Below are positions 45,204 through 53,746 of a stretch of DNA of 64,000 bases, piece after piece. A program made the translations under genes and the position numbers. This DNA comes from Terrabacter sp. 28 (GTDB lineage Bacteria; Actinomycetota; Actinomycetes; Actinomycetales; Dermatophilaceae). Within the stretch, counting starts at the first letter, position 1; every line of letters starts with the position of its first letter. The stretch is from assembly GCA_000955875.1 (NCBI GenBank), contig JYOE01000017.1, forward strand, positions 107,123-171,122. Direction: 5' to 3'. The notes under the pieces are model-generated. The model worked only from the letters and a program-made list of their open reading frames with translations. It ran no database searches and was not told where the DNA came from.

Positions 45204-47978
45204 CTAGGGAGCGGCGCGCTGCGAGCGCAGGGCGGCGAGCTCCGAGCGCGACCGCACGCCGAGCTTCGCGTAGATGCGCGTGAGGTGGTACTGCACCGTC
45301 TTGGCAGAGAGGAACAGCTCGGCGGCCACCTCCTTGTTCGTGCGCCCGCCGGCGACGAGCGAGGCGACGACCTCCTCCTGGGTCGTCAGCTCGTGGTGCT
45401 CCCGGGGTTGCCGGACGACGTGGACGCCGCCGGCAGCCAGCTCGCGGTCGCAGCGCGCGACGTACGTCGTGGCCCCGAGGGCGAGGTACGCCTCGCGTGC
45501 CGTCGCAAGGACGGCGTCGGCCTCGGCGCGGCGTCCGGCCCGTCGCAGCGTCTGGCCGTAGGCGAAGTGCACGCGGGCGCGGTCGTACGCGAGTGGCAGG
45601 GGCGCCAGCAGCGACAGCGCGTGCTCGAAGCATCGGCGTGCGGCCTCGAGGTCGCCGCGGGTGCCGTGCCACCGTCCGCGCGCGTAGGCCAGCCTCGCCG
45701 TGGCCGACGCGTGGTCCGCCGCCGCTGCTCGCTCCTCGTGCGCGCGCAGGAAGGCGTCGGCATCGTCGGCGCGCCCCACGAGCACGAGTGCGTTGGCGTG
45801 CACGTCGGCCCATGGCCAGAAGCCGGGTGCCTCGACCCAGCCCCGAGCCCACGGCTCGGTGAGGGGGGTCAGCGCCCGCACCACCCCGGAGTAGTCGGCA
45901 CGGGCCTCACTGAGCGCCGCGCGGCCCAGGGCCGACGGCACCCGCATCACCTCGTAGCCGCGAGCGCCCGCCTCGACGTCGTGCGCGCTGCGTTCGGCGC
46001 CAGCCCAGTCGCCTCGGAGGGCGTGCACCTGTGTGCGGGTCCACGCGAGGAGGGGCACGAGCAGCTGGGTGCCTGACCTGAGGGCCAGGTCGACGCCTGC
46101 CGAGGCGGTGGCGAGGGCGGCGTCCCAGTCGCCGGTGACGAACTGCGCCCGGGCCAGCCACGCCCGGGCCCACAGCGAGATGCGCAGCGACCCGCCCCCG
46201 TGGTCGCCCGCCGCGCTCTCGAGCTCCTCGACGGCGGTGTCGGGGTCATCCGCCGCGAGGTGGAGCCAGCCGGACGCCATGACGACACGTTGCGCGACGA
46301 GCCCCTCGGGCAGGCGGGCGAGGAGGCGCTCGTACTCCGCGAGGGCCGCTGCGGGGTCTCCGCCGGCGGCCACGCCGAGGCCACGGATCGCTGCAGCCTC
46401 GCGCGCGGGCGGTGAGTCGGGAGCCGCGGCGACGGCGCGGTCGGCCCATTCCACGACGTCGAGGGCGCGACAGCGGGCCAGGGAGTGCAGGACGTGGCGT
46501 TGCGCGACCACCGCCGCCGTCGCAGGGTCGCGACGGGCGTTGACGAGGTCCCAGGCGCGACGGAGCTTGTGCTCGGCCTCGGCCGGGCGCCCGCGCAAGA
46601 CCGCCAGGTAGCCGAGGGCCGCGTTGCGCTGCGGCGTCTCACGTAGCGTCTCGACCTCGGCGAGGAAGCGCGTGGCGCGGGGCACGTCGCCCGCGCCGAC
46701 GAGGGCGTCCACGGCTGCGACGAGCCGGGTTCCCGAGAGGTCGCGGTCGGCGCTCGCGCGCGAGGCGACGAGCATCAGGTCCGCCGCGGCTGCCCAGGCG
46801 CCGTCGCCACCCTTGCGCTCGGCCTCGGCCTGAAGCTGCGATGCGAGCTCGTCGTCGGGCTGTGGGTCGGCGAACCACCTGTGCCGCAAGGCAACTCCAG
46901 GTTCGTGGACGACCACCGCGGCCCGCAGGTGGAGTGATGCCCGCTCGGGCGGCTCCACGGCGTCGAGGACCGCTCGCCGGGCGATCGGGTCGGCCAGTCG
47001 CACCCAGCAGCCCAGCTCGTCGAGCTGACGGAGCAGGCCGGCACGCACACCCTCGCGAACGGCGAGGGTCGCGGCGTCGACGCCGCAGACCCGCGCCGCC
47101 TGGCTGACCTCCACCCCGTGAGCCTGTCGGTCACCGAGCTCGAGCACCGCCACCGCCCGCACCAGTCGCTGTGCGTCGGCACTCGTCGAAGCCAGGGCCG
47201 TACGGATCGCGCGCGCTGCCGTGGGTGGTGCGGGGAGGACGAGCTGCGGCGCCTCCCAGTCCGCGGGTGCGACGAGGTCGAGTGTCTCGACGACGTTGCG
47301 CACCCGGCCACCGCAGTGGCGGAGCAGTCGATCCACTTGCAGCGCAGGCAGACTGAGCCCGCGCCGTTCGGCGAGCGGTGGGATGTCATCGAAGGCCAGG
47401 GGTGCGAGCCGGACCACGTGGTCAGCAGCGGCGAGGACGATGTCGTGCAGCAGCCCTTCACCGACTGCGTATGCCGTCTCGCTCCCCGGGGCGGGGGTCG
47501 CCGGGTGCTCTGCGCGCCAGCCGAGCACGACGAGCAGCCGTGCAGCGGACGGACGACGGGTGAGGCTCACCAGCGCCTCGACGGAGTGCGTGTCGGCGTG
47601 GTGCGCGTCCTCGAGCACGATGACCTGGTCCCAGCCGGTGCTACCGACTGGAACGTCGGCGAGCAGGTGCTCCGCCGTGGACAGCGGGGACTCGCCATCA
47701 GCGAGACGGTGTCGGCCGGCCTGGAGCCTGCCGATGGACGCTCCGGGTTCATCTCTCTCCCAGGGGAGTCCGAGGAGCAGGTCCAGCCTGGTGGTGACGA
47801 TGGCGTGGTCGTCCCCGCACCGGTCTGCGAAGGCGCGGAGGAACGTCGTGAGCCCGCCCCCGGCCGGAGCGGTGACGACCACGAGAGCGGATGCCTGGGG
47901 CCGTGCTCCGCCGCCGAGAACGTCGACGAGGGCGTCGAGCTCGCGCCGACGTGTCGGAAGGACCTGGGCGGGCGTCAC
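45204..47978 (-). CDS. LuxR-family LAL-type regulator, probable BenR-like activator
   Basis: A 924-residue regulator: an N-terminal AAA/STAND-like domain (about 30-250), a large helical TPR-like middle and a C-terminal LuxR helix-turn-helix (TTQEEVVASLVAGGRTNKEVAAELFLSAKTVQYHLTRIYAKLG). The P-loop reads TAPAGGGLTT, with Leu43 where the Lys of GxGKT is expected. A LuxR-type BenR activates the benzoate genes in C. glutamicum, and this gene lies 80 bp after benABC-D on the same strand, so the same role is likely. The GTG at 47978 starts the frame directly before the RRRELDALVDVLGG block. Confidence 0.83.
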   Translation of the reverse strand: MTPAQVLPTRRRELDALVDVLGGGARPQASALVVVTAPAGGGLTTFLRAFADRCGDDHAIVTTRLDLLLGLPWERDEPGASIGRLQAGRHRLADGESPLSTAEHLLADVPVGSTGWDQVIVLEDAHHADTHSVEALVSLTRRPSAARLLVVLGWRAEHPATPAPGSETAYAVGEGLLHDIVLAAADHVVRLAPLAFDDIPPLAERRGLSLPALQVDRLLRHCGGRVRNVVETLDLVAPADWEAPQLVLPAPPTAARAIRTALASTSADAQRLVRAVAVLELGDRQAHGVEVSQAARVCGVDAATLAVREGVRAGLLRQLDELGCWVRLADPIARRAVLDAVEPPERASLHLRAAVVVHEPGVALRHRWFADPQPDDELASQLQAEAERKGGDGAWAAAADLMLVASRASADRDLSGTRLVAAVDALVGAGDVPRATRFLAEVETLRETPQRNAALGYLAVLRGRPAEAEHKLRRAWDLVNARRDPATAAVVAQRHVLHSLARCRALDVVEWADRAVAAAPDSPPAREAAAIRGLGVAAGGDPAAALAEYERLLARLPEGLVAQRVVMASGWLHLAADDPDTAVEELESAAGDHGGGSLRISLWARAWLARAQFVTGDWDAALATASAGVDLALRSGTQLLVPLLAWTRTQVHALRGDWAGAERSAHDVEAGARGYEVMRVPSALGRAALSEARADYSGVVRALTPLTEPWARGWVEAPGFWPWADVHANALVLVGRADDADAFLRAHEERAAAADHASATARLAYARGRWHGTRGDLEAARRCFEHALSLLAPLPLAYDRARVHFAYGQTLRRAGRRAEADAVLATAREAYLALGATTYVARCDRELAAGGVHVVRQPREHHELTTQEEVVASLVAGGRTNKEVAAELFLSAKTVQYHLTRIYAKLGVRSRSELAALRSQRAAP

Positions 47979-48058
47979 ACGGCCACGGTAGGCCCAGTTC
48001 GCCGCTCTCGGCAGTCCGGCAGGACGGCGAACGGGGCGTGGCACCGGGTCAGCCCGGG

Positions 48059-50686
48059 TCAGCCCGGGTCGCCGCCAGCGACGGGGAGCACCGTCCCGGT
48101 GATGTAGGACGCCTCGTCGGACGCGAGGAACGTGATGGCGGCGGCCTGCTCGTCCAGCGTGCCGTAGCGCCGCAGGAGCGACGAGCCGAGCGTCTGCTCG
48201 ATGTGCGCGTCGAACCACGCCTGCTCCTGGGCGCTGGCCGCCGGGGGAGTGCCCCGAGAGATGCGGCGCGGCGGGGCCTGGGTGCCGCCGGGGGCGGTCC
48301 CGACCACCCTGATGCCGTGCTCGGCGTACTCCATCGCGAGCGACGCCGTCAGCGCGTTGACCGCGCCCTTGGCTGCGGAGTACGGGATGCGGTGGATCCC
48401 GCGGGTCGCCGCTGACGACACGTTGACGATGACGCCGTGCTGGGCCGCCACCATCCACGGCAGCACCGCGCGCGACGCGAAGAGCGTCGTCACGAGGGAC
48501 CGGTCGAGCTCGGCACGGATCTCGGCCTCGGTGAACTCGGTGAACGGCTTGAAGTTGATCGCGCCGCCGACGTTGTTGACGAGCACGTCGACGCGGCCGA
48601 AACGCTCGACCGTGCGGCGCACCACCTCGTCGGCGCCGTCCCACGTCTCGAGGTCGCACGTGACGGCCACGGCCTCGTGCCCCTCGGCCCGCAGCTCGTC
48701 GGCGACCTCGGCCACCAGCTCGGAACGGTCGGCGAGGACGAGCCTTCCACCCTCCGCGCCGATGCGACGGGCGACCTGCGCGCCGATGCCCTGTGCGGCG
48801 CCCGTGACGACGACGACCGTGTCGTCGAATCGGCCAGGCGAGATGTGGGCCGGCCGCGTGGCGCGGGCGGTGCCGGCCATGGCCCGTCGCATCGTCAGCT
48901 TGGAGCGCTCGGCGTGGTCGGCGATCAGCCCGCGTGCGCGGTCACGGTCGCGGGCCTCGAAGGCCTCGACGATCTCGACGTGGTCGGTGGCGCAGCGCGG
49001 GTGGCACCAGGTCGCCGTGCGCAGCGCCTCCTCCATCCGGCCCTTGACGCCCAGCGCCTGGTAGGCCTGGAGCAGATGGGTGTTGCGCGTCTGCGCGAAG
49101 AGGTAGTCGTGGAAGGCGGCGTTGGCCTCGGTGTACGCGTGGGCGTCGAGGAAGCGGTCGCCCTGCACGTAGGGCAGGGTGGACTCGGCCAGCAGCCGGT
49201 AGCCGGCCAGCTGCTGCGAGCTGAGCCGGCCGATGGTCAGCTCCAGCGCACCCAGCTCGAGGGCCTGGCGCGCCTCGAAGACGGCGTCCGAGGACTGCAC
49301 GTCGGGGTGCTCCTCGCCGATCTGGTAGCCGTCGTCGGCGCTCTGGGCGACCACCGTCGGCTGCGCGCCCCGCGGTGCGGCGACGCGGTCGTCCGGTGTC
49401 GTCGAGTCTGCCGGTGGGGCCGGCGCCGCGAAGACGACCTGCTTGACGATGCGCCGCACCGACTCGCCGTCGTCGGTCGTCGGACGTGGGCCTGCCCACG
49501 CGGCGGTCGCCGCCTCCGGCAGGACGGTCTGCCCGGCGATGCCCCGGGCGTCCGGCGCGGGTAGCAGCTCCTCCGGATCGCGTTGCGGCTCGGGTGGCAC
49601 AGGCTGGTCCTGCTCCGACATGGCCGGCCGGGCAGGCGGGGCCGGCGGGGCCGGCGGGGCCGCGAGAGCGAACTTCTCGTAGTAGAAGCCCGTCGGCTCG
49701 ATGCCGCCGCCCGACAGGTGGGTGCGGACCGCCTCGACCATGGGCGGCGGGCCGCAGAGGTAGACGGCGACGTCGCCGTCGTGCAGGTGCTCCGAGCCGA
49801 TGAGGCTCGTGACGTACCCCTTGTTCGCGGCGCGGCTGTCGGGGTCGGAGACGCAGTGGTCCCACGTCAGGTTGGCCAGCCCCTTCGCGGCACGCTCGAC
49901 CTGGTCGAGCGCGACGAGGTCCTCGTCGGTGCTGACGCCATAGATGAGGTGGACGTGGCGCTCGCTCTCGGCCGCGCTCAGGGTGCGCAGCATCGACAGC
50001 ACCGGGGCCAGCCCCGTTCCGCCGGCCAGCAGCAGCACGGGCCGGTCGGTCTCGCGCAGGAAGAACGAGCCGTGCGGTCCGGTGAGGCTGATGGCGTCAC
50101 CGACGGCGGCGCGTTCCTCGAGGTAGGTCGACATGGCGCCCCCCGGCGTCAGCTTCACGAGGAAGGTGAGGCGCTCCTCGTGCGGCGCGTTGCTGAACGA
50201 GTACGACCGGCTGACGTCGGTGCCGGGCACGGCGATGTTGACGTACTGCCCCGGCAGGAAGGCGAGCTCGCCCCGGTTCGGCACGTCGACGGAGATCTCG
50301 ACCGTCGTGCGCGAGAGCCGTTCGAGGCCGACGAGCGTCCCGGCATACGTGGTCGCCCTGGTCTTGGCCACCTCGGAGGTGCTGGCGACCTGCAGGACGA
50401 GGTCCGAGCGCGGCTTCATGCTGCACGGCAGGACGAAGCCCCGGTCGGCCTCGTCGGGGCTCAGGGCGTCGTCGATGTAGGCGCCGCCGTCGTAGCGACC
50501 CGACTCGCAGAAGGCCTTGCAGGTGCCGCACGCCCCGTCGCGGCAGTCGAGCGGGATGTTGATGCGCTGGCGGTAGGACGCGTCGGCGACGGTCTGGTCC
50601 TCGCGGCACGTGACGAAGCGCGTCACGCCGTCCTCGAAGGACAGGGCCACCTGGTGCGTCGCGACGTCGATGTCGTTGACAGTCAT
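48059..50686 (-). CDS. benC-benD: Fusion of BenC reductase, FCD-like domain and BenD dehydrogenase
   Basis: One uninterrupted 875-codon frame. Residues 1-341 are BenC: 2Fe-2S ligands Cys48, 53, 56 and 88, FAD motif RSYSFSN (160-166) and NAD motif AGGTGLAPVL. Residues 342-465 are a Pro/Ala-rich linker. Residues about 466-605 look like the FCD ligand domain of GntR/FadR regulators, with His526, His569 and His591. Residues 615-875 are BenD, an SDR with TGAAQGIG and YSAAK (Tyr769, Lys773), which converts the cis-diol carboxylate to catechol. A possible internal ATG at 48880 has no Shine-Dalgarno. benB lies 10 bp upstream. Confidence 0.9.
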   Translation of the reverse strand: MTVNDIDVATHQVALSFEDGVTRFVTCREDQTVADASYRQRINIPLDCRDGACGTCKAFCESGRYDGGAYIDDALSPDEADRGFVLPCSMKPRSDLVLQVASTSEVAKTRATTYAGTLVGLERLSRTTVEISVDVPNRGELAFLPGQYVNIAVPGTDVSRSYSFSNAPHEERLTFLVKLTPGGAMSTYLEERAAVGDAISLTGPHGSFFLRETDRPVLLLAGGTGLAPVLSMLRTLSAAESERHVHLIYGVSTDEDLVALDQVERAAKGLANLTWDHCVSDPDSRAANKGYVTSLIGSEHLHDGDVAVYLCGPPPMVEAVRTHLSGGGIEPTGFYYEKFALAAPPAPPAPPARPAMSEQDQPVPPEPQRDPEELLPAPDARGIAGQTVLPEAATAAWAGPRPTTDDGESVRRIVKQVVFAAPAPPADSTTPDDRVAAPRGAQPTVVAQSADDGYQIGEEHPDVQSSDAVFEARQALELGALELTIGRLSSQQLAGYRLLAESTLPYVQGDRFLDAHAYTEANAAFHDYLFAQTRNTHLLQAYQALGVKGRMEEALRTATWCHPRCATDHVEIVEAFEARDRDRARGLIADHAERSKLTMRRAMAGTARATRPAHISPGRFDDTVVVVTGAAQGIGAQVARRIGAEGGRLVLADRSELVAEVADELRAEGHEAVAVTCDLETWDGADEVVRRTVERFGRVDVLVNNVGGAINFKPFTEFTEAEIRAELDRSLVTTLFASRAVLPWMVAAQHGVIVNVSSAATRGIHRIPYSAAKGAVNALTASLAMEYAEHGIRVVGTAPGGTQAPPRRISRGTPPAASAQEQAWFDAHIEQTLGSSLLRRYGTLDEQAAAITFLASDEASYITGTVLPVAGGDPG

Positions 50687-50696
50687 GGCTCCCCGC

Positions 50697-51227
50697 TCAG
50701 AAGTGGTAGATGTCGACCACGTGGTGGATGTAGTCGTTCTTCAGCACCACGGTCTTGCGCCGGATGAGCGGCGAGTCGCCCGAGAAGTCGATCGTGTAGA
50801 ACGACGTCCCGTAGTACGGGTCGACCGTCTTGTAGCGGAAGTACATCGTGTGCCAGTTGAAGCGCACGTCGACGAGGTCGCCCCGTCGCTCGATGACCTC
50901 GACGTTGCTGATGTTGTGGCTCGTGCGCGGCTCGGGCAGCGAGGTCGCCGAGCTGCGCTCGGTGCGGATGCGGAAGACCCGGTCCTCGAGGCCGCCCTTG
51001 TTGGCGTAGTAGATGAGCGAGATGTCGCGCTGGGGGTCTTCGACGAGGTCGTCGTCGTCGGTCCAGGCGGGCATCCAGTAGACGCAGTCGTCGGCGTAGC
51101 AGTCGAGCCACTTCTCGAACTCGCGGTCGTCGAGGTGGCGTGCCTCTCGGTAGAGGAACTGCTCGATGAGGTTCTGCGTGACGAGCTTCTCGCCCGGGTG
51201 CGTCGCGGGCTGCTGGGTGACGGTCAT
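50697..51227 (-). CDS. benB: Benzoate 1,2-dioxygenase, small subunit
   Basis: A 176-residue beta subunit of the ring-hydroxylating dioxygenase (NTF2-like fold): LIEQFLYREARHLDDREFEKWLDCYADDCVYWMPAW at the start and SFYTIDFSGDSPLIRRKTVVLKNDYIHHVVDIYHF at the end. The start overlaps the benA stop as ATGA. It has a structural role in the alpha3beta3 hexamer. Confidence 0.95.
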   Translation of the reverse strand: MTVTQQPATHPGEKLVTQNLIEQFLYREARHLDDREFEKWLDCYADDCVYWMPAWTDDDDLVEDPQRDISLIYYANKGGLEDRVFRIRTERSSATSLPEPRTSHNISNVEVIERRGDLVDVRFNWHTMYFRYKTVDPYYGTSFYTIDFSGDSPLIRRKTVVLKNDYIHHVVDIYHF

Positions 51228-52621
51228 GAACAGGCCCCTCCCGCCGCAACGGTCGCGTCCCGCTCGGCCTGCTGCTGCTCCTTGGCCATCGCGGCGCGCA
51301 TCGTGTCGCGCCAGTACGTGTGCTGGACGGGGTAGAGGCCCTCGTCCTCGTTCTTGACGCCGGCCGAGACGACACCGGTCATTCCGAGCGAGAGGGCCAC
51401 CTCGTCGGGGCCGTCGAGCCAGTGCTCGGCGCCGCGGCTCATGTCGTTCCACGGCGCGGCGGTGGCACGGAACGTCAGCTGGCAGGAGCGGAACTCCTCG
51501 AGGTCGTCGGGGGTCGCCATGCCCGAGGCGTTGAAGAAGTCCTCGTACTGGCGGATGCGCCACGCCCGCGACTCGGCGCTCTCACCCTTGGGGGCGATGC
51601 AGTAGATGGTGACCTCGGTCTGGTCGGGCGCGATCGGCCGGAAGTGCCGGATCTGCGTCGAGAACTGGTCCATCAGGTACACGTTCGGGTAGAGGCAGAG
51701 GTTGCGTGACCCCTTGACCATGAACTCGCCCTTGGCGTCGCCGAAGCGCTCCTTGAGCTCGTCGAGGCGGTCCCAGAGCGGGCGGTCCTGCGGGTTGCCG
51801 GCCCAGGTCCAGAGGCACAGGTGGCCGTTGGGGTAGGACCAGTAGCCACCGCCGGACTTGCCCCAGCTGCCGGCGTCGAGGGTCTTGGTGCTGTTCTTCG
51901 ACTCGCCGGTGTCGCGTCGCGACGTCGTGGCCGCGTAGTTCCAGTGCGTCGCAGTGACGTGGTAGCCGTCGGCGCCGTTCTCGGCCTGCACCTTCCAGTT
52001 GCCGTCGTAGGTGTAGGTCGACGAGCCGCGCAGCACCTCGAGCCCCTCGGGCGACTGGTCGACGAGCATGTCGATGACGGTGGTCGTGTCGCCGAGGTGC
52101 TCGCGCAGCGGCACGACGTCGGGGTTGAGGCTGCCGAAGAGGAAGCCGCGGTAGCTGTCGAAGCGCGCCACCCTCGTCATGTCGTGGGACCCGTTGGTGC
52201 CGAAGGAGTCCGGGTAGCCGGCGCCCTCGGGGTCCTTGACCTTGAGGAGCGTCCCGTCGTTGCGGAACGTCCAGCCGTGGAAGGGGCAGGTCAGCGTCGT
52301 GCGGTTGTCGGTCTTGCGGCGGCAGATCATCGCGCCGCGGTGTGCGCACGCGTTGACGAGGCAGTGCAGCTGCCCGTCCTTGTCGCGGGTGATGACGACC
52401 GGCTGGCGACCCATGTACGTCGTGAAGTAGTCACCGGGCGAGGCGACCTGGCTCTCGTGGGCCAGGTAGATCCAGTTGCCCTCGAAGATGTGTGTCATCT
52501 CGAGCTCGAAGAGCTCCTCGTCGGTGAAGATGCGGCGGTTGGCGCGGTAGGTGCCGGTGTCCGGCTCCTCCACCACGGCGTCGGCCAGCTTCGCGCCGAC
52601 CCGGTCGAGCGTCTCGGTCAT
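51224..52621 (-). CDS. benA: Benzoate 1,2-dioxygenase, large subunit
   Basis: A 465-residue Rieske non-haem oxygenase that makes the cis-1,2-dihydrodiol of benzoate. Rieske ligands are Cys92, His94, Cys112 and His115 (CAHRG...CPFHGW). The mononuclear iron ligands lie in DGYHVTATHWNY (Asp218 bridging, His221, His226). The ATG at 52621 follows GGAGGAG by 2-4 nt. It is divergent from the LysR-type regulator with a palindrome in between, and benB overlaps its stop. Confidence 0.96.
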   Translation of the reverse strand: MTETLDRVGAKLADAVVEEPDTGTYRANRRIFTDEELFELEMTHIFEGNWIYLAHESQVASPGDYFTTYMGRQPVVITRDKDGQLHCLVNACAHRGAMICRRKTDNRTTLTCPFHGWTFRNDGTLLKVKDPEGAGYPDSFGTNGSHDMTRVARFDSYRGFLFGSLNPDVVPLREHLGDTTTVIDMLVDQSPEGLEVLRGSSTYTYDGNWKVQAENGADGYHVTATHWNYAATTSRRDTGESKNSTKTLDAGSWGKSGGGYWSYPNGHLCLWTWAGNPQDRPLWDRLDELKERFGDAKGEFMVKGSRNLCLYPNVYLMDQFSTQIRHFRPIAPDQTEVTIYCIAPKGESAESRAWRIRQYEDFFNASGMATPDDLEEFRSCQLTFRATAAPWNDMSRGAEHWLDGPDEVALSLGMTGVVSAGVKNEDEGLYPVQHTYWRDTMRAAMAKEQQQAERDATVAAGGACS

Positions 52622-52718
52622 GACTCCTCCATGCGTCTTTGCGTCGGGGTTCCCGGAACTCCACCACGGCTGGACAGGAGGTGCACGAGGCAGATGCCTA
52701 GTGCTGGGTGAGGGCATG

Positions 52719-52741
52719 ATTGATAGGTGCTGCTTATCAAT
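52719..52741. promoter_or_regulatory. LysR operator candidate between benA and the catabolic regulator
   Basis: ATTGATA-N9-TATCAAT is a perfect inverted repeat containing a T-N11-A LysR core. It lies in an AT-richer part of the 195-bp gap, 76 bp from the regulator start and 98 bp from the benA start, which suits control of both directions. Confidence 0.7.
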
Positions 52742-52816
52742 AGGCCGAAATTTGGTCTTTGTGTTACTGGATGGTGCCGCCCTACCGTGAACGGGAATCC
52801 CGGACGGAGGTGAACC

Positions 52817-53746
52817 ATGGACCTACGACAGCTCCGCTACTTCGACGTCGTGGCGCAGACGTGCCACTTCGGGCAGGCGGCCGAACGCCTTCACATCGCC
52901 CAGCCTGCGCTCTCGCAGGCCGTGCGCCGCCTCGAGTCCGAGCTCGGCGTCGTGCTGCTCGAACGCACGACGCGGCAGGTCGGGCTGACGCCCGCCGGCG
53001 AGTTCTTCCACCAGGAGGTACGCCGGGTGCTCCACGAGCTCGACTCCGCGGTCTCCGCGGTGCAGGGGATCGCCGACGGGCGGCGCGGGCTGCTGCGGGT
53101 CGGGTTCACCGGCACGAGCGCCTTCACCCAGCTGGCCGGGCTCTCGAGACTGCTGCGCGCCGAGCTGCCCGACGTGTCGCTCGACGTGCAGGCCGACCTG
53201 CTGACGCCGGCCCAGGTCGAGCGGCTGCTCGACGGCCGGCTCGACCTCGGCGTGCTGCGCGGGCCCGTGGCGGCCCCGGGCATCGAGACGCGTCGCCTCC
53301 TCGAGGAGCAGCTGGTCCTGGCGCTGCCGGCCGACCACCGTCTGGTGCCCGAGCCGGGGCTCGAGGTGGCCGACGTCGCCGTCGACGAGTTCGTCCTCTA
53401 CGCCGACGCCGGCTCGGCGGTCAACGAGGCGGCGATGGCCAGCTGCCGGCGCGCAGGGTTCGCTCCGGTCGTCGCCCACCGGGCACCCGGCACCGCCGCC
53501 CTGCTCGCGCTCGTGGCCGCCGGTCTCGGTGTCGCGCTCGTGCCCGAGTCGGTGCGCAGCATGCAGCTGACCGGGGTCGTCTTCCGCGAGGTGCACGACG
53601 CGCTGAGCATCGACCTGTCGCTCGCCTGGCTCGCCGGCGAGGAGTCGCCGCTCGTCGGCAGGGCGCTGGACGTGCTGCGCACGCACGGCTTCTTCGACGA
53701 GGCATCGCGCCGTCCAGAACCACTTCCAGCAAAGGACGCATCGTGA
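52817..53746 (+). CDS. LysR-family regulator of catechol genes (CatR/CatM-like)
   Basis: A 309-residue LysR protein: N-terminal helix-turn-helix (MDLRQLRYFDVVAQTCHFGQAAERLHIAQPALSQAVRRLE region) and a periplasmic-binding-type effector domain. GGAGG precedes the ATG. It overlaps catB by 4 bases (GTGA) and is divergent from benA. LysR proteins of this group respond to cis,cis-muconate; this is inferred. Confidence 0.9.
   Translation: MDLRQLRYFDVVAQTCHFGQAAERLHIAQPALSQAVRRLESELGVVLLERTTRQVGLTPAGEFFHQEVRRVLHELDSAVSAVQGIADGRRGLLRVGFTGTSAFTQLAGLSRLLRAELPDVSLDVQADLLTPAQVERLLDGRLDLGVLRGPVAAPGIETRRLLEEQLVLALPADHRLVPEPGLEVADVAVDEFVLYADAGSAVNEAAMASCRRAGFAPVVAHRAPGTAALLALVAAGLGVALVPESVRSMQLTGVVFREVHDALSIDLSLAWLAGEESPLVGRALDVLRTHGFFDEASRRPEPLPAKDAS

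Noticed and set aside
48047..48070. Tandem GGGTCAGCCC units at the end of benC-benD
   Set aside because: Two and a half copies of a 10-bp unit around the stop codon; most likely replication slippage without function.
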